From Prochlorococcus sp. AG-347-E03 (GTDB lineage: Bacteria > Cyanobacteriota > Cyanobacteriia > PCC-6307 > Cyanobiaceae), in contig QCBG01000004.1 in the NCBI GenBank assembly GCA_003279115.1, forward strand, positions 50,109 to 114,108: a DNA stretch of 64,000 nt, written 5' to 3'. The notes beneath the pieces are model-generated. The model ran no database searches, was not told where the DNA came from, and saw only the letters and a program-made list of their open reading frames with translations. Of this stretch, positions 10,018-19,376 are shown piece after piece. Made by a program: the position numbers and the translations under genes. Position 1 is the first letter of the stretch. Each line of letters begins with the position of its first letter.

Positions 10018-11212
10018 TTTTTATAACAATATTCATATCATCAACCATTTTAGGAGAAGCTTTGTTTTCTCCCAGTCTTTTTTTTGCATTTTCATTACAT
10101 GAAACCATAAACTTCTTATTTAGCTGTATTAGATATATTATTTTTATGATCAATGTTATTGTCTGATTGATTTGATCATTCTTATCTTTATAATTACTGG
10201 CACAAAAAACATATTTTCCAAGCAAACGTCTTTGCGCTTCTGCAAAAGTTTTTGTAAATTGTGGACCTTTACCTTCAATCTGAATAACAGGTTTTCCTAA
10301 TCCAATCGCTTGCTCTGCTGCTGTTCCTGCCATGCTGATACAGCATCTACTTTTCAATAATATTTTGTCAAAGTTATTCCAATATATATTCACTTCTAAA
10401 AATTTATATTGAAATTTCAAGAGATTATTATCTCTTATGTTTTCTAGTTTTAACCATCCTCTTTTTTGAAATATCTCACTTATTTTAAATGAAGATAGAG
10501 AATTAACTATTGCAAAGTTAAACTTAATTTTTTGAAAATATCTTAAATCTGACAATGCTTCTAATACCTCTAGAATCAAAACAAAATTATGTAGAGTCTC
10601 AGGGAATCTACTTCCTGGAAATAATCCAATACTAAATTCATCGTTCTTTAATTCTTTGTTTCTAGAAAAATACTTATCCATAAATGGGTTGCCTAAAAAG
10701 GATACTTTCTTTTTTAATTGCAAAGTTAAATCATTGGCTGTAAGGTAATCTCTCGTATATATTTTTTTTGCTTTTTGTGAGAGCAAGAAAAATTTAGAAG
10801 GCCATGGTAAATTTAACTTCCCTTCATAATGACTGGAATAAGCAACTAGATATGTAAAAAAATCTTTCTTGCAAATCCATGCAAAAAAAATTGGCACAAT
10901 ATCTCCAACTACAAAAAAATAATCATAATTTTTTCTTATTTTATACGTTAAATATAATTTTCTTAAAAGATAAAATATTTCTCCTCCAAATATCTCACTT
11001 AATCTTCCCTTCAAAGAATTATAGCCGATTCCTCCAGTACTAAATTCTTTAGTTTTTCCAAGTATCTTAATTTTTTCTTTTTTGTAATGGTTTCCTTTAC
11101 CAACAATTGGCAAAGCATTAACAGAATAACCACTTTTTACAAATTGCTTAGCAATTAAACTACCAGATAGATCTTCTCCATGCCCGTTACTTAATACTAA
11201 AATTTTAGACAA
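10010..11212 (-). CDS. Lipid-A-disaccharide synthase-related glycosyltransferase
   Basis: MSKILVLSNGHGEDLSGSLIA N-terminus; SMAGTAAEQAIGLGKPVIQIEGKGPQFT. Confidence 0.75.
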   Translation of the reverse strand: MSKILVLSNGHGEDLSGSLIAKQFVKSGYSVNALPIVGKGNHYKKEKIKILGKTKEFSTGGIGYNSLKGRLSEIFGGEIFYLLRKLYLTYKIRKNYDYFFVVGDIVPIFFAWICKKDFFTYLVAYSSHYEGKLNLPWPSKFFLLSQKAKKIYTRDYLTANDLTLQLKKKVSFLGNPFMDKYFSRNKELKNDEFSIGLFPGSRFPETLHNFVLILEVLEALSDLRYFQKIKFNFAIVNSLSSFKISEIFQKRGWLKLENIRDNNLLKFQYKFLEVNIYWNNFDKILLKSRCCISMAGTAAEQAIGLGKPVIQIEGKGPQFTKTFAEAQRRLLGKYVFCASNYKDKNDQINQTITLIIKIIYLIQLNKKFMVSCNENAKKRLGENKASPKMVDDMNIVIKND

Positions 11213-11213
11213 T

Positions 11214-11642
11214 TTAAAATTCCAACCATTTTTTAACTTTGGTTAACTCAGGCCACTCAGGATATCTACTTAATCCATCCTCAATAGATTCTTTCAATTC
11301 ACTTTTCACATCAGGCATCATCATAGACATTTTTTTTATTAACTCAATATGATCCCTTACACCTTTATTATTTGTAGCCAAAAGAGCCAAAGACAAATTC
11401 ATTCTTGCTTGTGGATCTTGCTGATTTAGTCGAACTGCTTGTCTGGCAGCTGCCAAAGCTTCTTCATTGTTTTTCAAAAGTAAATGCAGCCATGATAGAC
11501 AAGTCCAAGCAGCAAAGTGATTTGGTATTTGCTGTATAATTTTTTGAAAATCTTGAAGGATAGGAATTAAATCTTGCCCAGCTTTATATCTCGATAGAGC
11601 TGCATTAAAATCCTCTTCAATGGGATTAATTTCGTTATTCAT
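11214..11642 (-). CDS. TPR-repeat protein
   Basis: IPNHFAAWTCLSWLHLLLKNNEEALAAARQAVRLNQQDPQARMNLSLAL TPR-like helices. Confidence 0.75.
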   Translation of the reverse strand: MNNEINPIEEDFNAALSRYKAGQDLIPILQDFQKIIQQIPNHFAAWTCLSWLHLLLKNNEEALAAARQAVRLNQQDPQARMNLSLALLATNNKGVRDHIELIKKMSMMMPDVKSELKESIEDGLSRYPEWPELTKVKKWLEF

Positions 11643-11649
11643 TTTTTAT

Positions 11650-12042
11650 TTAAACTGCGAAGGAGCTTCCACATCCACAAGTTTGAGAAGCATTAGGATT
11701 TACAAAATTAAAGCCTCCGCCAATTAACTCCTTACTAAAATCTAATTGCATTCCATAAATATATAAGAGACTTTTAGGATCACAAACAACTTGAAAGTTC
11801 TGCTCAGCATTTAATGAATAATCATAAACTTTATCATCAGAATTTATTTCATTATCTCTTATAAAATCCATCGTATAGCTCATCCCACTACAACCACCTG
11901 ATCTTACTCCTACCCTAAGTGCTTTTTTATCACTTTGACCTTTTAATAAGTTTGAAATTTGCTCTATAGCATCATTCGTAATTAAGATACCTTTGCCATC
12001 ATCAGAATTCTTAATTTCCTGTTTAACTTCTAGATTTTCCAT
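11650..12042 (-). CDS. HesB/IscA-type iron-sulfur cluster assembly protein
   Basis: VRSGGCSGMSYTMDF and CGCGSSF cysteines; start placed at MENLEVKQ rather than the longer ORF. Confidence 0.9.
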   Translation of the reverse strand: MENLEVKQEIKNSDDGKGILITNDAIEQISNLLKGQSDKKALRVGVRSGGCSGMSYTMDFIRDNEINSDDKVYDYSLNAEQNFQVVCDPKSLLYIYGMQLDFSKELIGGGFNFVNPNASQTCGCGSSFAV

Positions 12043-12141
12043 AAACAAAGATTTCCTACTAAATATAATATAAAAACTTAATCGATAGGATGCATAGAAC
12101 AAACAATATCCAAACTTGATTTGTTATAATTTTAAGAAAAA

Positions 12142-13596
12142 GTGAAAATTGCGATAGTCGGTTCTGGATTAGCTGGTCTTACAGCAGCGGTCAATTTAGT
12201 TGATGAAGGTCACGAAGTTGAAATTTATGAGAGCAGATCTTTTTGGGGAGGTAAAGTAGGAAGTTGGGAAGATAAGGATGGCAACCATATAGAAATGGGA
12301 TTACATGTATTTTTTTATAATTATGCAAATCTATTTAAATTAATGAAAAAAGTGGGAGCTTTAGATAATTTACTCCCGAAAGAACATACTCATCTTTTCA
12401 TCAATAATGGTGGAAATCTAAAATCTTTAGACTTCAGATTCCCTTTAGGTGCTCCATTTAATGGACTTAAAGCTTTTTTTACCACTGAACAACTTACTTG
12501 GGTAGATAAGTTCAGAAATGCCTTAGCTTTAGGGACAAGTCCAATCGTTAGAGGATTGATAGACTATGAAGGCGCAATGAAAATAATTAGAGATCTAGAT
12601 AGAATTAGTTTTAAAGAATGGTTTTTAAACCATGGTGGAAGTGAAAAAAGTTTAGAAAGAATGTGGGATCCTATCGCATATGCATTAGGTTTCATTAATT
12701 GCAAAGATATTTCAGCAAGATGCATGCTAACTATATTCATGATGTTTGCTTCAAAAACAGAAGCCTCAAAACTTAATCTTTTAAAGGGTTCCCCACATAA
12801 ATGGTTAACGCAACCTATCGTCGACTACATCACAAACAAAGGAGCAAAAATATATCTTAACCATAAGGTAGAAGAAATCATTTATGAAAAGGAATCTTCC
12901 TCTTATTCAGTAAATCAATTAAAAATATCTTCTCCTGAAGGAATTAAGGCAGTGTTTGCAGATAAATTTCTAGCTGCCTGCGATGTTCCTGGAATAAAAA
13001 AAATAATTCCAAAAGAATGGTATCAATTTAAAGAATTTGAAGGTTTAAAAAAACTTAGAGCTGTAGCTGTTGCCACAATCCAATTAAGATATGACGGTTG
13101 GGTTACTGAATTACAAAAAGATAATACTGGAAACGAACCAATTGGACTAGATAACCTTCTTTATTCAGCTGATGCCTCTTTCAGTTGTTTTGCTGATTTA
13201 GCACTATCAAGTCCAGCAGACTATAGAAAAAAAGATATGGGATCGCTTCTCCAATGTGTTTTAACTCCTGGCGATAGATGGATGGGAAGATCCACAGAAA
13301 GAATTACAAAAGAAATTGATAAAGAGGTTCGTCGTCTATTTCCATCCTCAAAAAACCTTAAATTGCTTTGGAGTAACGTGGTACAAATTCCACAATCACT
13401 CTATAGAGAAGCTCCCGGTATGGAACCTTTCAGACCGAATCAAAAAACATCGATATCTAATTTCTTCATGGCTGGTAGTTATACAAAACAAGATTATATA
13501 GACTCTATGGAAGGAGCTACAATGAGTGGTCATTTAGCTGCCGCCGCAATTTTAGAGAAGAAAGTCGAATTAGCAAAAAATCTTGCAGTAAGTTAA
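12142..13596 (+). CDS. zds: Zeta-carotene desaturase
   Basis: GTG start; KIAIVGSGLAGLTAAVNLVDEGHEVEIYESR dinucleotide-binding motif; GLHVFFYNYANLF; C-terminal MAGSYTKQDYIDSMEGATMSGHLAA. Confidence 0.92.
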   Translation: MKIAIVGSGLAGLTAAVNLVDEGHEVEIYESRSFWGGKVGSWEDKDGNHIEMGLHVFFYNYANLFKLMKKVGALDNLLPKEHTHLFINNGGNLKSLDFRFPLGAPFNGLKAFFTTEQLTWVDKFRNALALGTSPIVRGLIDYEGAMKIIRDLDRISFKEWFLNHGGSEKSLERMWDPIAYALGFINCKDISARCMLTIFMMFASKTEASKLNLLKGSPHKWLTQPIVDYITNKGAKIYLNHKVEEIIYEKESSSYSVNQLKISSPEGIKAVFADKFLAACDVPGIKKIIPKEWYQFKEFEGLKKLRAVAVATIQLRYDGWVTELQKDNTGNEPIGLDNLLYSADASFSCFADLALSSPADYRKKDMGSLLQCVLTPGDRWMGRSTERITKEIDKEVRRLFPSSKNLKLLWSNVVQIPQSLYREAPGMEPFRPNQKTSISNFFMAGSYTKQDYIDSMEGATMSGHLAAAAILEKKVELAKNLAVS

Positions 13597-13599
13597 TTA

Positions 13600-14070
13600 A
13601 TGGGTACTTGGCTAAAACATGACGTAATAACAGTTGTTAATGCGCCTCTTGAAAATGTATGGGACACATGGAGCGATTTAGACTCAATGTCACTTTGGAT
13701 GAGCTGGATTGAATCTGTAAAAACAGTTGACGAAGAAACTAATACATTACCAGATTTAACAGAATGGACTTTAGCTGCAAATGGCTTCAGGTTTAAATGG
13801 AAAGCTCAAATTACAGAAAGGGTTGAAAAAAGCAAACTTAAATGGAAATCAATAGGAGGTTTACCAACTGAGGGATCAGTAGTTTTCGAAAGTAAAACTG
13901 ATCAAATCACAACGGTAAATTTAGCAATAACTTATGAACTACCAAAAATGATTGCTCGGTTTATGGAAGAAAATATTTTAGGCAAAATGGTTACAAACGA
14001 ATTACAGGCCAATATTGATAGGTTCAAAGACTTAGTTGAAAAGAACTATACAAAAAATTTTTCTAATTAA
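13600..14070 (+). CDS. SRPBCC (START-like cyclase/dehydrase) family protein
   Basis: VINAPLENVWDTWSDLDSMSLWMSWIESV fold signature; immediately follows zds. Confidence 0.8.
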   Translation: MGTWLKHDVITVVNAPLENVWDTWSDLDSMSLWMSWIESVKTVDEETNTLPDLTEWTLAANGFRFKWKAQITERVEKSKLKWKSIGGLPTEGSVVFESKTDQITTVNLAITYELPKMIARFMEENILGKMVTNELQANIDRFKDLVEKNYTKNFSN

Positions 14071-14875
14071 AAATATTAATTGCTACATCTAGTAGTCCTT
14101 CAAAAGTATATTTTTGTGCCTGACTATCAACTCTTCCAAAAATCTTGTTACATATTTTTGTTGTCTGAGGTCCAATAGTTAATAACTTAATTTGATCAAA
14201 ATATTCTAACCATTGTTTACCAAGTTTTTTTTCTAGTAAAAAAGCAGAATTTACTACGGTTTTACCGCTTGAGAAAATAATTGCATCGACTTTTCGATTA
14301 GAAATAATATCAATTGTTTCTTCCGGAATTGATTCAGGACATCTAGTTTCATATGCAGCAACCTCAAATACACGAGAACCAGCCTTTCTAAATTGATCTG
14401 CAATTAAGTCCCTACCACCTGTTTGAACTCTTGGTACAAAAACTCGAAGTCCATAACCAGATACTGGGAAATTATCAATTAAACTTTCAGCAACAAATTC
14501 TGGAGGTATAAAATCAGCCTTAATCCCAAAATCATCAAGAGTTTTTGAGGTTTTTTCTCCGACTACGGCAATTTTTGTTTTTTTAGAACATTCTTTTAAT
14601 GAACTATTAAAGTATCTAAGTCTTTTATCCACAAATTTGATCCCATTACTACTGGAAAAAATAATCCAATGAAAATCATTTATTTGATTTAATGCTTCAT
14701 CAAGAGGATTCAAATCATCAGGATCAGCAATACTTATTGCAGGTAAATCAAATACATTAGCGCCCTTGCTTATGAATATCTTTTTTATATCCAATATCCC
14801 TTCTTTTGATCGAGTAATAATTATATTTCTTTGATCAAGGGGTAGATCAACTTTTGGCATCCTTATCCTCAACAT
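14063..14875 (-). CDS. hemD: Uroporphyrinogen-III synthase
   Basis: IIITRSKEG...FSSSNGIKFV...AVGEKTSKTL...DAIIFSSGKTVVN...TIGPQTTKI. Confidence 0.85.
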   Translation of the reverse strand: MLRIRMPKVDLPLDQRNIIITRSKEGILDIKKIFISKGANVFDLPAISIADPDDLNPLDEALNQINDFHWIIFSSSNGIKFVDKRLRYFNSSLKECSKKTKIAVVGEKTSKTLDDFGIKADFIPPEFVAESLIDNFPVSGYGLRVFVPRVQTGGRDLIADQFRKAGSRVFEVAAYETRCPESIPEETIDIISNRKVDAIIFSSGKTVVNSAFLLEKKLGKQWLEYFDQIKLLTIGPQTTKICNKIFGRVDSQAQKYTFEGLLDVAINIFN

Positions 14876-15239
14876 TATGATTTTGATTTTTATTTTTTAA
14901 TTCATCGAGAAGTTTCAAGACAGATAATCCTTTATCAAGAACAATATCATCTTTAAAAATTATCTCTGGAACTCTTCTCATCTCAATTCTTTTTCCTAAA
15001 CTATGCCTTATAGAGCTTTTAGCATTATTCAAGTTTTCAACAATCTCTTTCCTCACTTTCTCTTGAGCAGTTGAAGTTACATAAATTTTACAGTGTTGCA
15101 AATCACCTGATAAATCAATCTTAGAAATATTGACGAAATGATCTCTAATAAGATCATTTTCTAAATCATTCTGCAAAATAATGGTTATTTCTTTTTTCAA
15201 AAGAGAAGAAACTTTTGCAAGACGGTAATTATTTGGCAT
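14847..15239 (-). CDS. rbfA: Ribosome-binding factor A
   Basis: RLAKVSSLLKKEITIILQ...VNISKIDLSGDLQHCKIYVT...RMRRVPEI-like C-terminal signature. Confidence 0.9.
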   Translation of the reverse strand: MPNNYRLAKVSSLLKKEITIILQNDLENDLIRDHFVNISKIDLSGDLQHCKIYVTSTAQEKVRKEIVENLNNAKSSIRHSLGKRIEMRRVPEIIFKDDIVLDKGLSVLKLLDELKNKNQNHNVEDKDAKS

Positions 15240-15457
15240 TATGGTTGTAAATTTATTGGGTTTGTCATCGCTTGCAAGACAAAATAAACAGTTATGAAAG
15301 CACTTAAGACAGAAGATATCAAACCTACTATTGTGAGTGGATTTGATCTATTCTTGAATAAAGGTCCAAGCAAAGCAACAAGTCCCCCAATAATGATGGA
15401 TATCAAATACTTTGGATATCTCGCAACATTAGAGAAAAATTCGCCCATCAGCTCCAC
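15239..15457 (-). CDS. DUF751/Ycf33-like membrane protein
   Basis: FFSNVARYPKYLISIIIGGLVALLGPLFKN resembles the Ycf33/DUF751 family. Confidence 0.7.
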   Translation of the reverse strand: MELMGEFFSNVARYPKYLISIIIGGLVALLGPLFKNRSNPLTIVGLISSVLSAFITVYFVLQAMTNPINLQP

Positions 15458-15502
15458 AAATAGATTACTTTTTTAGCTAAGTTTTAACAAACATTAAACA
15501 GC

Positions 15503-16228
15503 ATGATTACATTATATCAATTTAGGCATAGTGCTTTTTGTTTAAAAACAAGAATGGCTCTTCATGCAAAAAAACTACAATATCGAGTTGAAGAAGTAAC
15601 ACCTGGAATAGGCCAATTTGAAATCTTTAAATTATCAGGTCAAAAACAAGTACCTGTAATAGTCGATAGTAATGATCAAGTTATTAATGACTCTTCAACT
15701 ATTTGCGAATATATAGATAAAAAAAATAATAATAATCCACTTTTTCCGGAGGATCCAATATTATTTGCACAATGCAAACTAATTGAAGACTGGGCAGATA
15801 CTACAATGGCTACAACTTGTAGAAAAGCTTTAATAAAATCTGCAATAGAAAATCCACAGCTAAGAACTGCATTACTTCCAGATGAAATACCTTCTTCAGT
15901 TAAAAGTATTGTTGATAAATTACCTTTTGAAAATCTTACTAAAATTTCTAATGTAGTTTTGTCGTCTAAAGATAATTTAGAACTCCAAAAATTACTGGAA
16001 GCTTTATCAAAATCCTTGATCAACAAGAAATATTTAGTTGGAGATAGTTTATCAATTGCAGATATTTCAATTGCTGCTCAATTGTCCCTTATTAAATTTC
16101 CAAAGTCTGCGGGACCAATTCTTTCAGGAGAAGGGAGCCAAGAATACATAAACAACCCTTATTTAGAAAATCTTTTCATTTGGAGGAACAATCTAGAAGA
16201 ATATCTTTTTAGTGCTAACTCTCAATAA
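15503..16228 (+). CDS. Glutathione S-transferase family protein
   Basis: ITLYQFRHSAFCLKTRMALHAKKLQYRVEEV...QVPVIVDSNDQVINDSSTICEYID. Confidence 0.88.
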   Translation: MITLYQFRHSAFCLKTRMALHAKKLQYRVEEVTPGIGQFEIFKLSGQKQVPVIVDSNDQVINDSSTICEYIDKKNNNNPLFPEDPILFAQCKLIEDWADTTMATTCRKALIKSAIENPQLRTALLPDEIPSSVKSIVDKLPFENLTKISNVVLSSKDNLELQKLLEALSKSLINKKYLVGDSLSIADISIAAQLSLIKFPKSAGPILSGEGSQEYINNPYLENLFIWRNNLEEYLFSANSQ

Positions 16229-16922
16229 ATTCAAATTTCAATTTATATTTATTTGTTTTTATAGCATGAATAGAAGGATCACCAACTTTTGAACCATAAG
16301 AAGCAACATATTGCACTCCGCAAATTGGTGGTTTGATTGAATTATCAGCTTCCAATATTTCTTCGGAACATTTTTGAAATTTACTAATGGTCTCTACCTG
16401 ATTAATCCTTGAAGCACCTGGCTTATGTGCTGTTTGTATAACTAGCTCATCTGCGAAAAAAATATCATTATCTTGAATCTGATTTCTCCCTGTAATTCTT
16501 GAATCAATATAAAAATCATCTTTTAAATAAGTAATTTGATTATTAATAGATTGAGGATCATTTATAACCTTGATTAAGGTTTCACCAAATATTGCTTTTC
16601 CAATAGATTCAGAATTTTTTGCACGATTACCAACAATTAAATCTAAATCATTCTTAAAGAAATTTACTTTATAAATTACTGGCTCTTCTGAATCATTAAC
16701 TATATCTTGAGAAGTAACAAGCCAATTCCCCTCGAACCATTTAGGATAAATTAAATCCTTAGAAGTATCCGATAATTTAAAATTTGGCAAATATAATTCT
16801 GGCCATTGATTTACACGATTTTCCAAAAACTCACGTACGTTAGAATCATCTAGAGCAAAAGAACTTTCTAAAAAAATTACTTGAAAAATCAAGCAAAGAA
16901 TTAATCCAAGAAGAATTTTCAT
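16215..16922 (-). CDS. Conserved hypothetical exported protein
   Basis: Signal-peptide-like N-terminus MKILLGLILCLIFQVIFLESSFA; full-length ORF. Confidence 0.65.
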   Translation of the reverse strand: MKILLGLILCLIFQVIFLESSFALDDSNVREFLENRVNQWPELYLPNFKLSDTSKDLIYPKWFEGNWLVTSQDIVNDSEEPVIYKVNFFKNDLDLIVGNRAKNSESIGKAIFGETLIKVINDPQSINNQITYLKDDFYIDSRITGRNQIQDNDIFFADELVIQTAHKPGASRINQVETISKFQKCSEEILEADNSIKPPICGVQYVASYGSKVGDPSIHAIKTNKYKLKFEFIES

Positions 16923-16923
16923 T

Positions 16924-17181
16924 ATGTCAAATCCACTAATAAGAGCATCAGATCATTATGTATTATTAGAGCCAGATTCAAAAGAAAAAATTGTATCAAA
17001 GCAAGAAGCAATTTTATGGTTGAAAAATTGGCTTAGTAAGACAGAAACACAAACAATATATCAAAATATAGAAGATCCTGATCAGGAATTTTTTGAAGAA
17101 TTATTGGAAAGCACTTATGAATTAGAAATAAAATTAGGATACGTTATCAAATGGTTTGCAGTAAGAATTGAACCAGATTAA
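16924..17181 (+). CDS. CRR7-like (chlororespiratory reduction 7) small protein
   Basis: YVLLEPDSKEKIVSKQEAILWLKNWL...ELEIKLGYVIKWFAVRIEP resembles CRR7-family proteins. Confidence 0.6.
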   Translation: MSNPLIRASDHYVLLEPDSKEKIVSKQEAILWLKNWLSKTETQTIYQNIEDPDQEFFEELLESTYELEIKLGYVIKWFAVRIEPD

Positions 17182-17735
17182 CTAATTATTTCTTTATGAA
17201 TTTCATTAATTATTTTCATAGCGACTTCTTCAATATTTTCCCTTTTTACTTGAATTCTTAGATCTGCTTGAGAATACAAATTTTCTCTAGATTTAAAGAT
17301 ACTCATATATAAATCATTTAGATTCTTTCCTTGAAGAAGCGGCCTATTTTCAATTTCATTTTTCAATCTTTCAATTGCTATATCTTTGTCGAGATCTATC
17401 CAAGCAATTATGCCCTGTCTTAAGATTCCCCAGTTTTCCGATTTGTTAACTATTCCTCCCCCAGTTGAGATTACCAATGAAGGAATTTTGATAGTTTCTT
17501 TAAGGCAGTTTGCTTCTAATTCACGAAAATTATCTTCTCCTTCATCATTAAAAATTTGATTGATAGATTTTTTTGCCAACTTCTCTATTAATGAATCTAA
17601 ATCAATGTATTTATATTTCAACAATTCAGCCAACTTCAAACCAGTTTGTGACTTACCAGAACCCATCATTCCAATTAAAAATATGCTTCTGCCCTTAATA
17701 GAATGAACTGTTTTTTCGATAATGGATTGTTCCAT
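17178..17735 (-). CDS. aroK: Shikimate kinase
   Basis: IFLIGMMGSGKSQTG P-loop, DLDSLIE, STGGGIV. Confidence 0.93.
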   Translation of the reverse strand: MEQSIIEKTVHSIKGRSIFLIGMMGSGKSQTGLKLAELLKYKYIDLDSLIEKLAKKSINQIFNDEGEDNFRELEANCLKETIKIPSLVISTGGGIVNKSENWGILRQGIIAWIDLDKDIAIERLKNEIENRPLLQGKNLNDLYMSIFKSRENLYSQADLRIQVKRENIEEVAMKIINEIHKEIIS

Positions 17736-17785
17736 AAAGACAAAAGCGTATTTAAAACCTTAATATAGTATTATCGCAGACAGGT

Positions 17786-18712
17786 ATGACTTCTACACAA
17801 TCCAAACCATTACATGGAAAAGGACGTGAATGCGTCATAACTCGACGTGCCTGCTTTAGTTCTAGTCACCGTTATTGGCTTCCTGAAAAAAGCCCAGAAG
17901 AGAATTTATCTCTTTTTGGAAAGTGCAGTATTGCTCCGGGTCATGGTCATAATTATGAACTTATTGTTTCAATGGGTGGAGAACTAGACTCTGATGGAAT
18001 GGTACTTAATCTCTCTGATGTAAAACACTCTATTAAAGATAAGGTTACTGGACAATTAGATTTTCGTTTTTTAAATGATGTCTGGCCTGAATTTAATGTT
18101 GATAATCAAGAGGGTATACTTCCCACAACTGAAGCATTAGTAAAGGTTATTTGGAGTCGTCTGAAGGATGATTTACCTCTTACGAGTCTAAGACTTTATG
18201 AAAACCCAAATTTATGGGCAGATTATTTTGGAAAAAACATGGAAGCATTTTTAACAGTACAAACTCATTTTGCAGCCGCTCATAGACTTGCAAAAGAAGA
18301 GATATCCTTTGATGAAAATAAAAAAATCTACGGGAAATGTGCCAGAGTTAATGGACATGGTCATAACTATCTTGTCGATATAACTGTAAAAGGAGATATT
18401 GATAAAAGAACAGGCATGGTTTGCGACTTATCTGCCCTCCAAGAGATAATTAACGATTTAGTTGTTGAACAACTAGATCACACTTTTCTTAATAAAGACA
18501 TCGAATTTTTCCATAATTGTGTTCCAACTGCTGAAAATATAGCTTTATATATCTCTGATATTCTTAAAAAACCAATACATAATCTTGGTGCAACATTACA
18601 CAAAATAAGACTTCAGGAGAGTCCAAATAATGCTGCAGAAATTTATGTTGATCAAAAGTTAACCAATTCGTTGAAGTTGAAATTTGAAAATAGTTTAGTC
18701 ACACAAACTTGA
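17786..18712 (+). CDS. Tandem-domain 6-pyruvoyl tetrahydropterin synthase / QueD-like protein
   Basis: Two PTPS units: SSSHRYW...GKCSIAPGHGHNYE and AAAHRL...GKCARVNGHGHNYLVD. Confidence 0.88.
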   Translation: MTSTQSKPLHGKGRECVITRRACFSSSHRYWLPEKSPEENLSLFGKCSIAPGHGHNYELIVSMGGELDSDGMVLNLSDVKHSIKDKVTGQLDFRFLNDVWPEFNVDNQEGILPTTEALVKVIWSRLKDDLPLTSLRLYENPNLWADYFGKNMEAFLTVQTHFAAAHRLAKEEISFDENKKIYGKCARVNGHGHNYLVDITVKGDIDKRTGMVCDLSALQEIINDLVVEQLDHTFLNKDIEFFHNCVPTAENIALYISDILKKPIHNLGATLHKIRLQESPNNAAEIYVDQKLTNSLKLKFENSLVTQT

Positions 18713-19359
18713 GTATCCCAAGAGTAATAATTGTTATAGCATCTAGTCTTGATGGGAGAATTGCATTTCCTGGAGGAGGAGAATCTCATCTTGGAAGTGA
18801 AGAAGATAAAAAAATGTTGAATCAAAACTTATCAATGGTTGACGCCACCATTTTTGGTTTAGGTACATTGATAGCTCATCAATCAACTTACCTAATTAAA
18901 AATCTCAATGATAATGACGAAGTAAACATATCAAAGAGCCAACCAATTTCTATAGTTGCTTCAAATAGCAAAAAATTTAACAGTAATTGGAAATACTTTC
19001 GTCAACCAATTAGAAGATGGCTAATAAGCTCAAGTAAAGTTGATAATTCGTCGAATAATGACTTTGAGAAACAATTCTATTTCGAAGATTCATGGGGAAG
19101 AACTTTAATTAAACTTAAAAAACAAGGGATAAATGATCTAGCTCTTTTAGGGGGTGCAAAACTTATTAATTCATTTATAAAGGAGGATCTAATAACAGAT
19201 ATAAAAATTACAATAATTCCACGAATTATAGGAGGTAGATATACATGGATCCCTCCAGAACAAACAAATGAGATTTTTAATCTCAAAAGATTATGGGAAA
19301 TAAAATCAATTAAAAATTTAATGAATAATGAAATCCAAGTTCATTACAAAAAAATTTGA
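18709..19359 (+). CDS. RibD C-terminal-domain (dihydrofolate reductase-like) protein
   Basis: TTG start overlapping previous TGA; PRVIIVIASSLDGRIAFPGGGESHLGSEEDKKMLNQNLSMVDATIFGLGTL; LALLGGAKLINSF. Confidence 0.82.
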   Translation: MSIPRVIIVIASSLDGRIAFPGGGESHLGSEEDKKMLNQNLSMVDATIFGLGTLIAHQSTYLIKNLNDNDEVNISKSQPISIVASNSKKFNSNWKYFRQPIRRWLISSSKVDNSSNNDFEKQFYFEDSWGRTLIKLKKQGINDLALLGGAKLINSFIKEDLITDIKITIIPRIIGGRYTWIPPEQTNEIFNLKRLWEIKSIKNLMNNEIQVHYKKI

Positions 19360-19376
19360 AATAGATTCAATAATAA

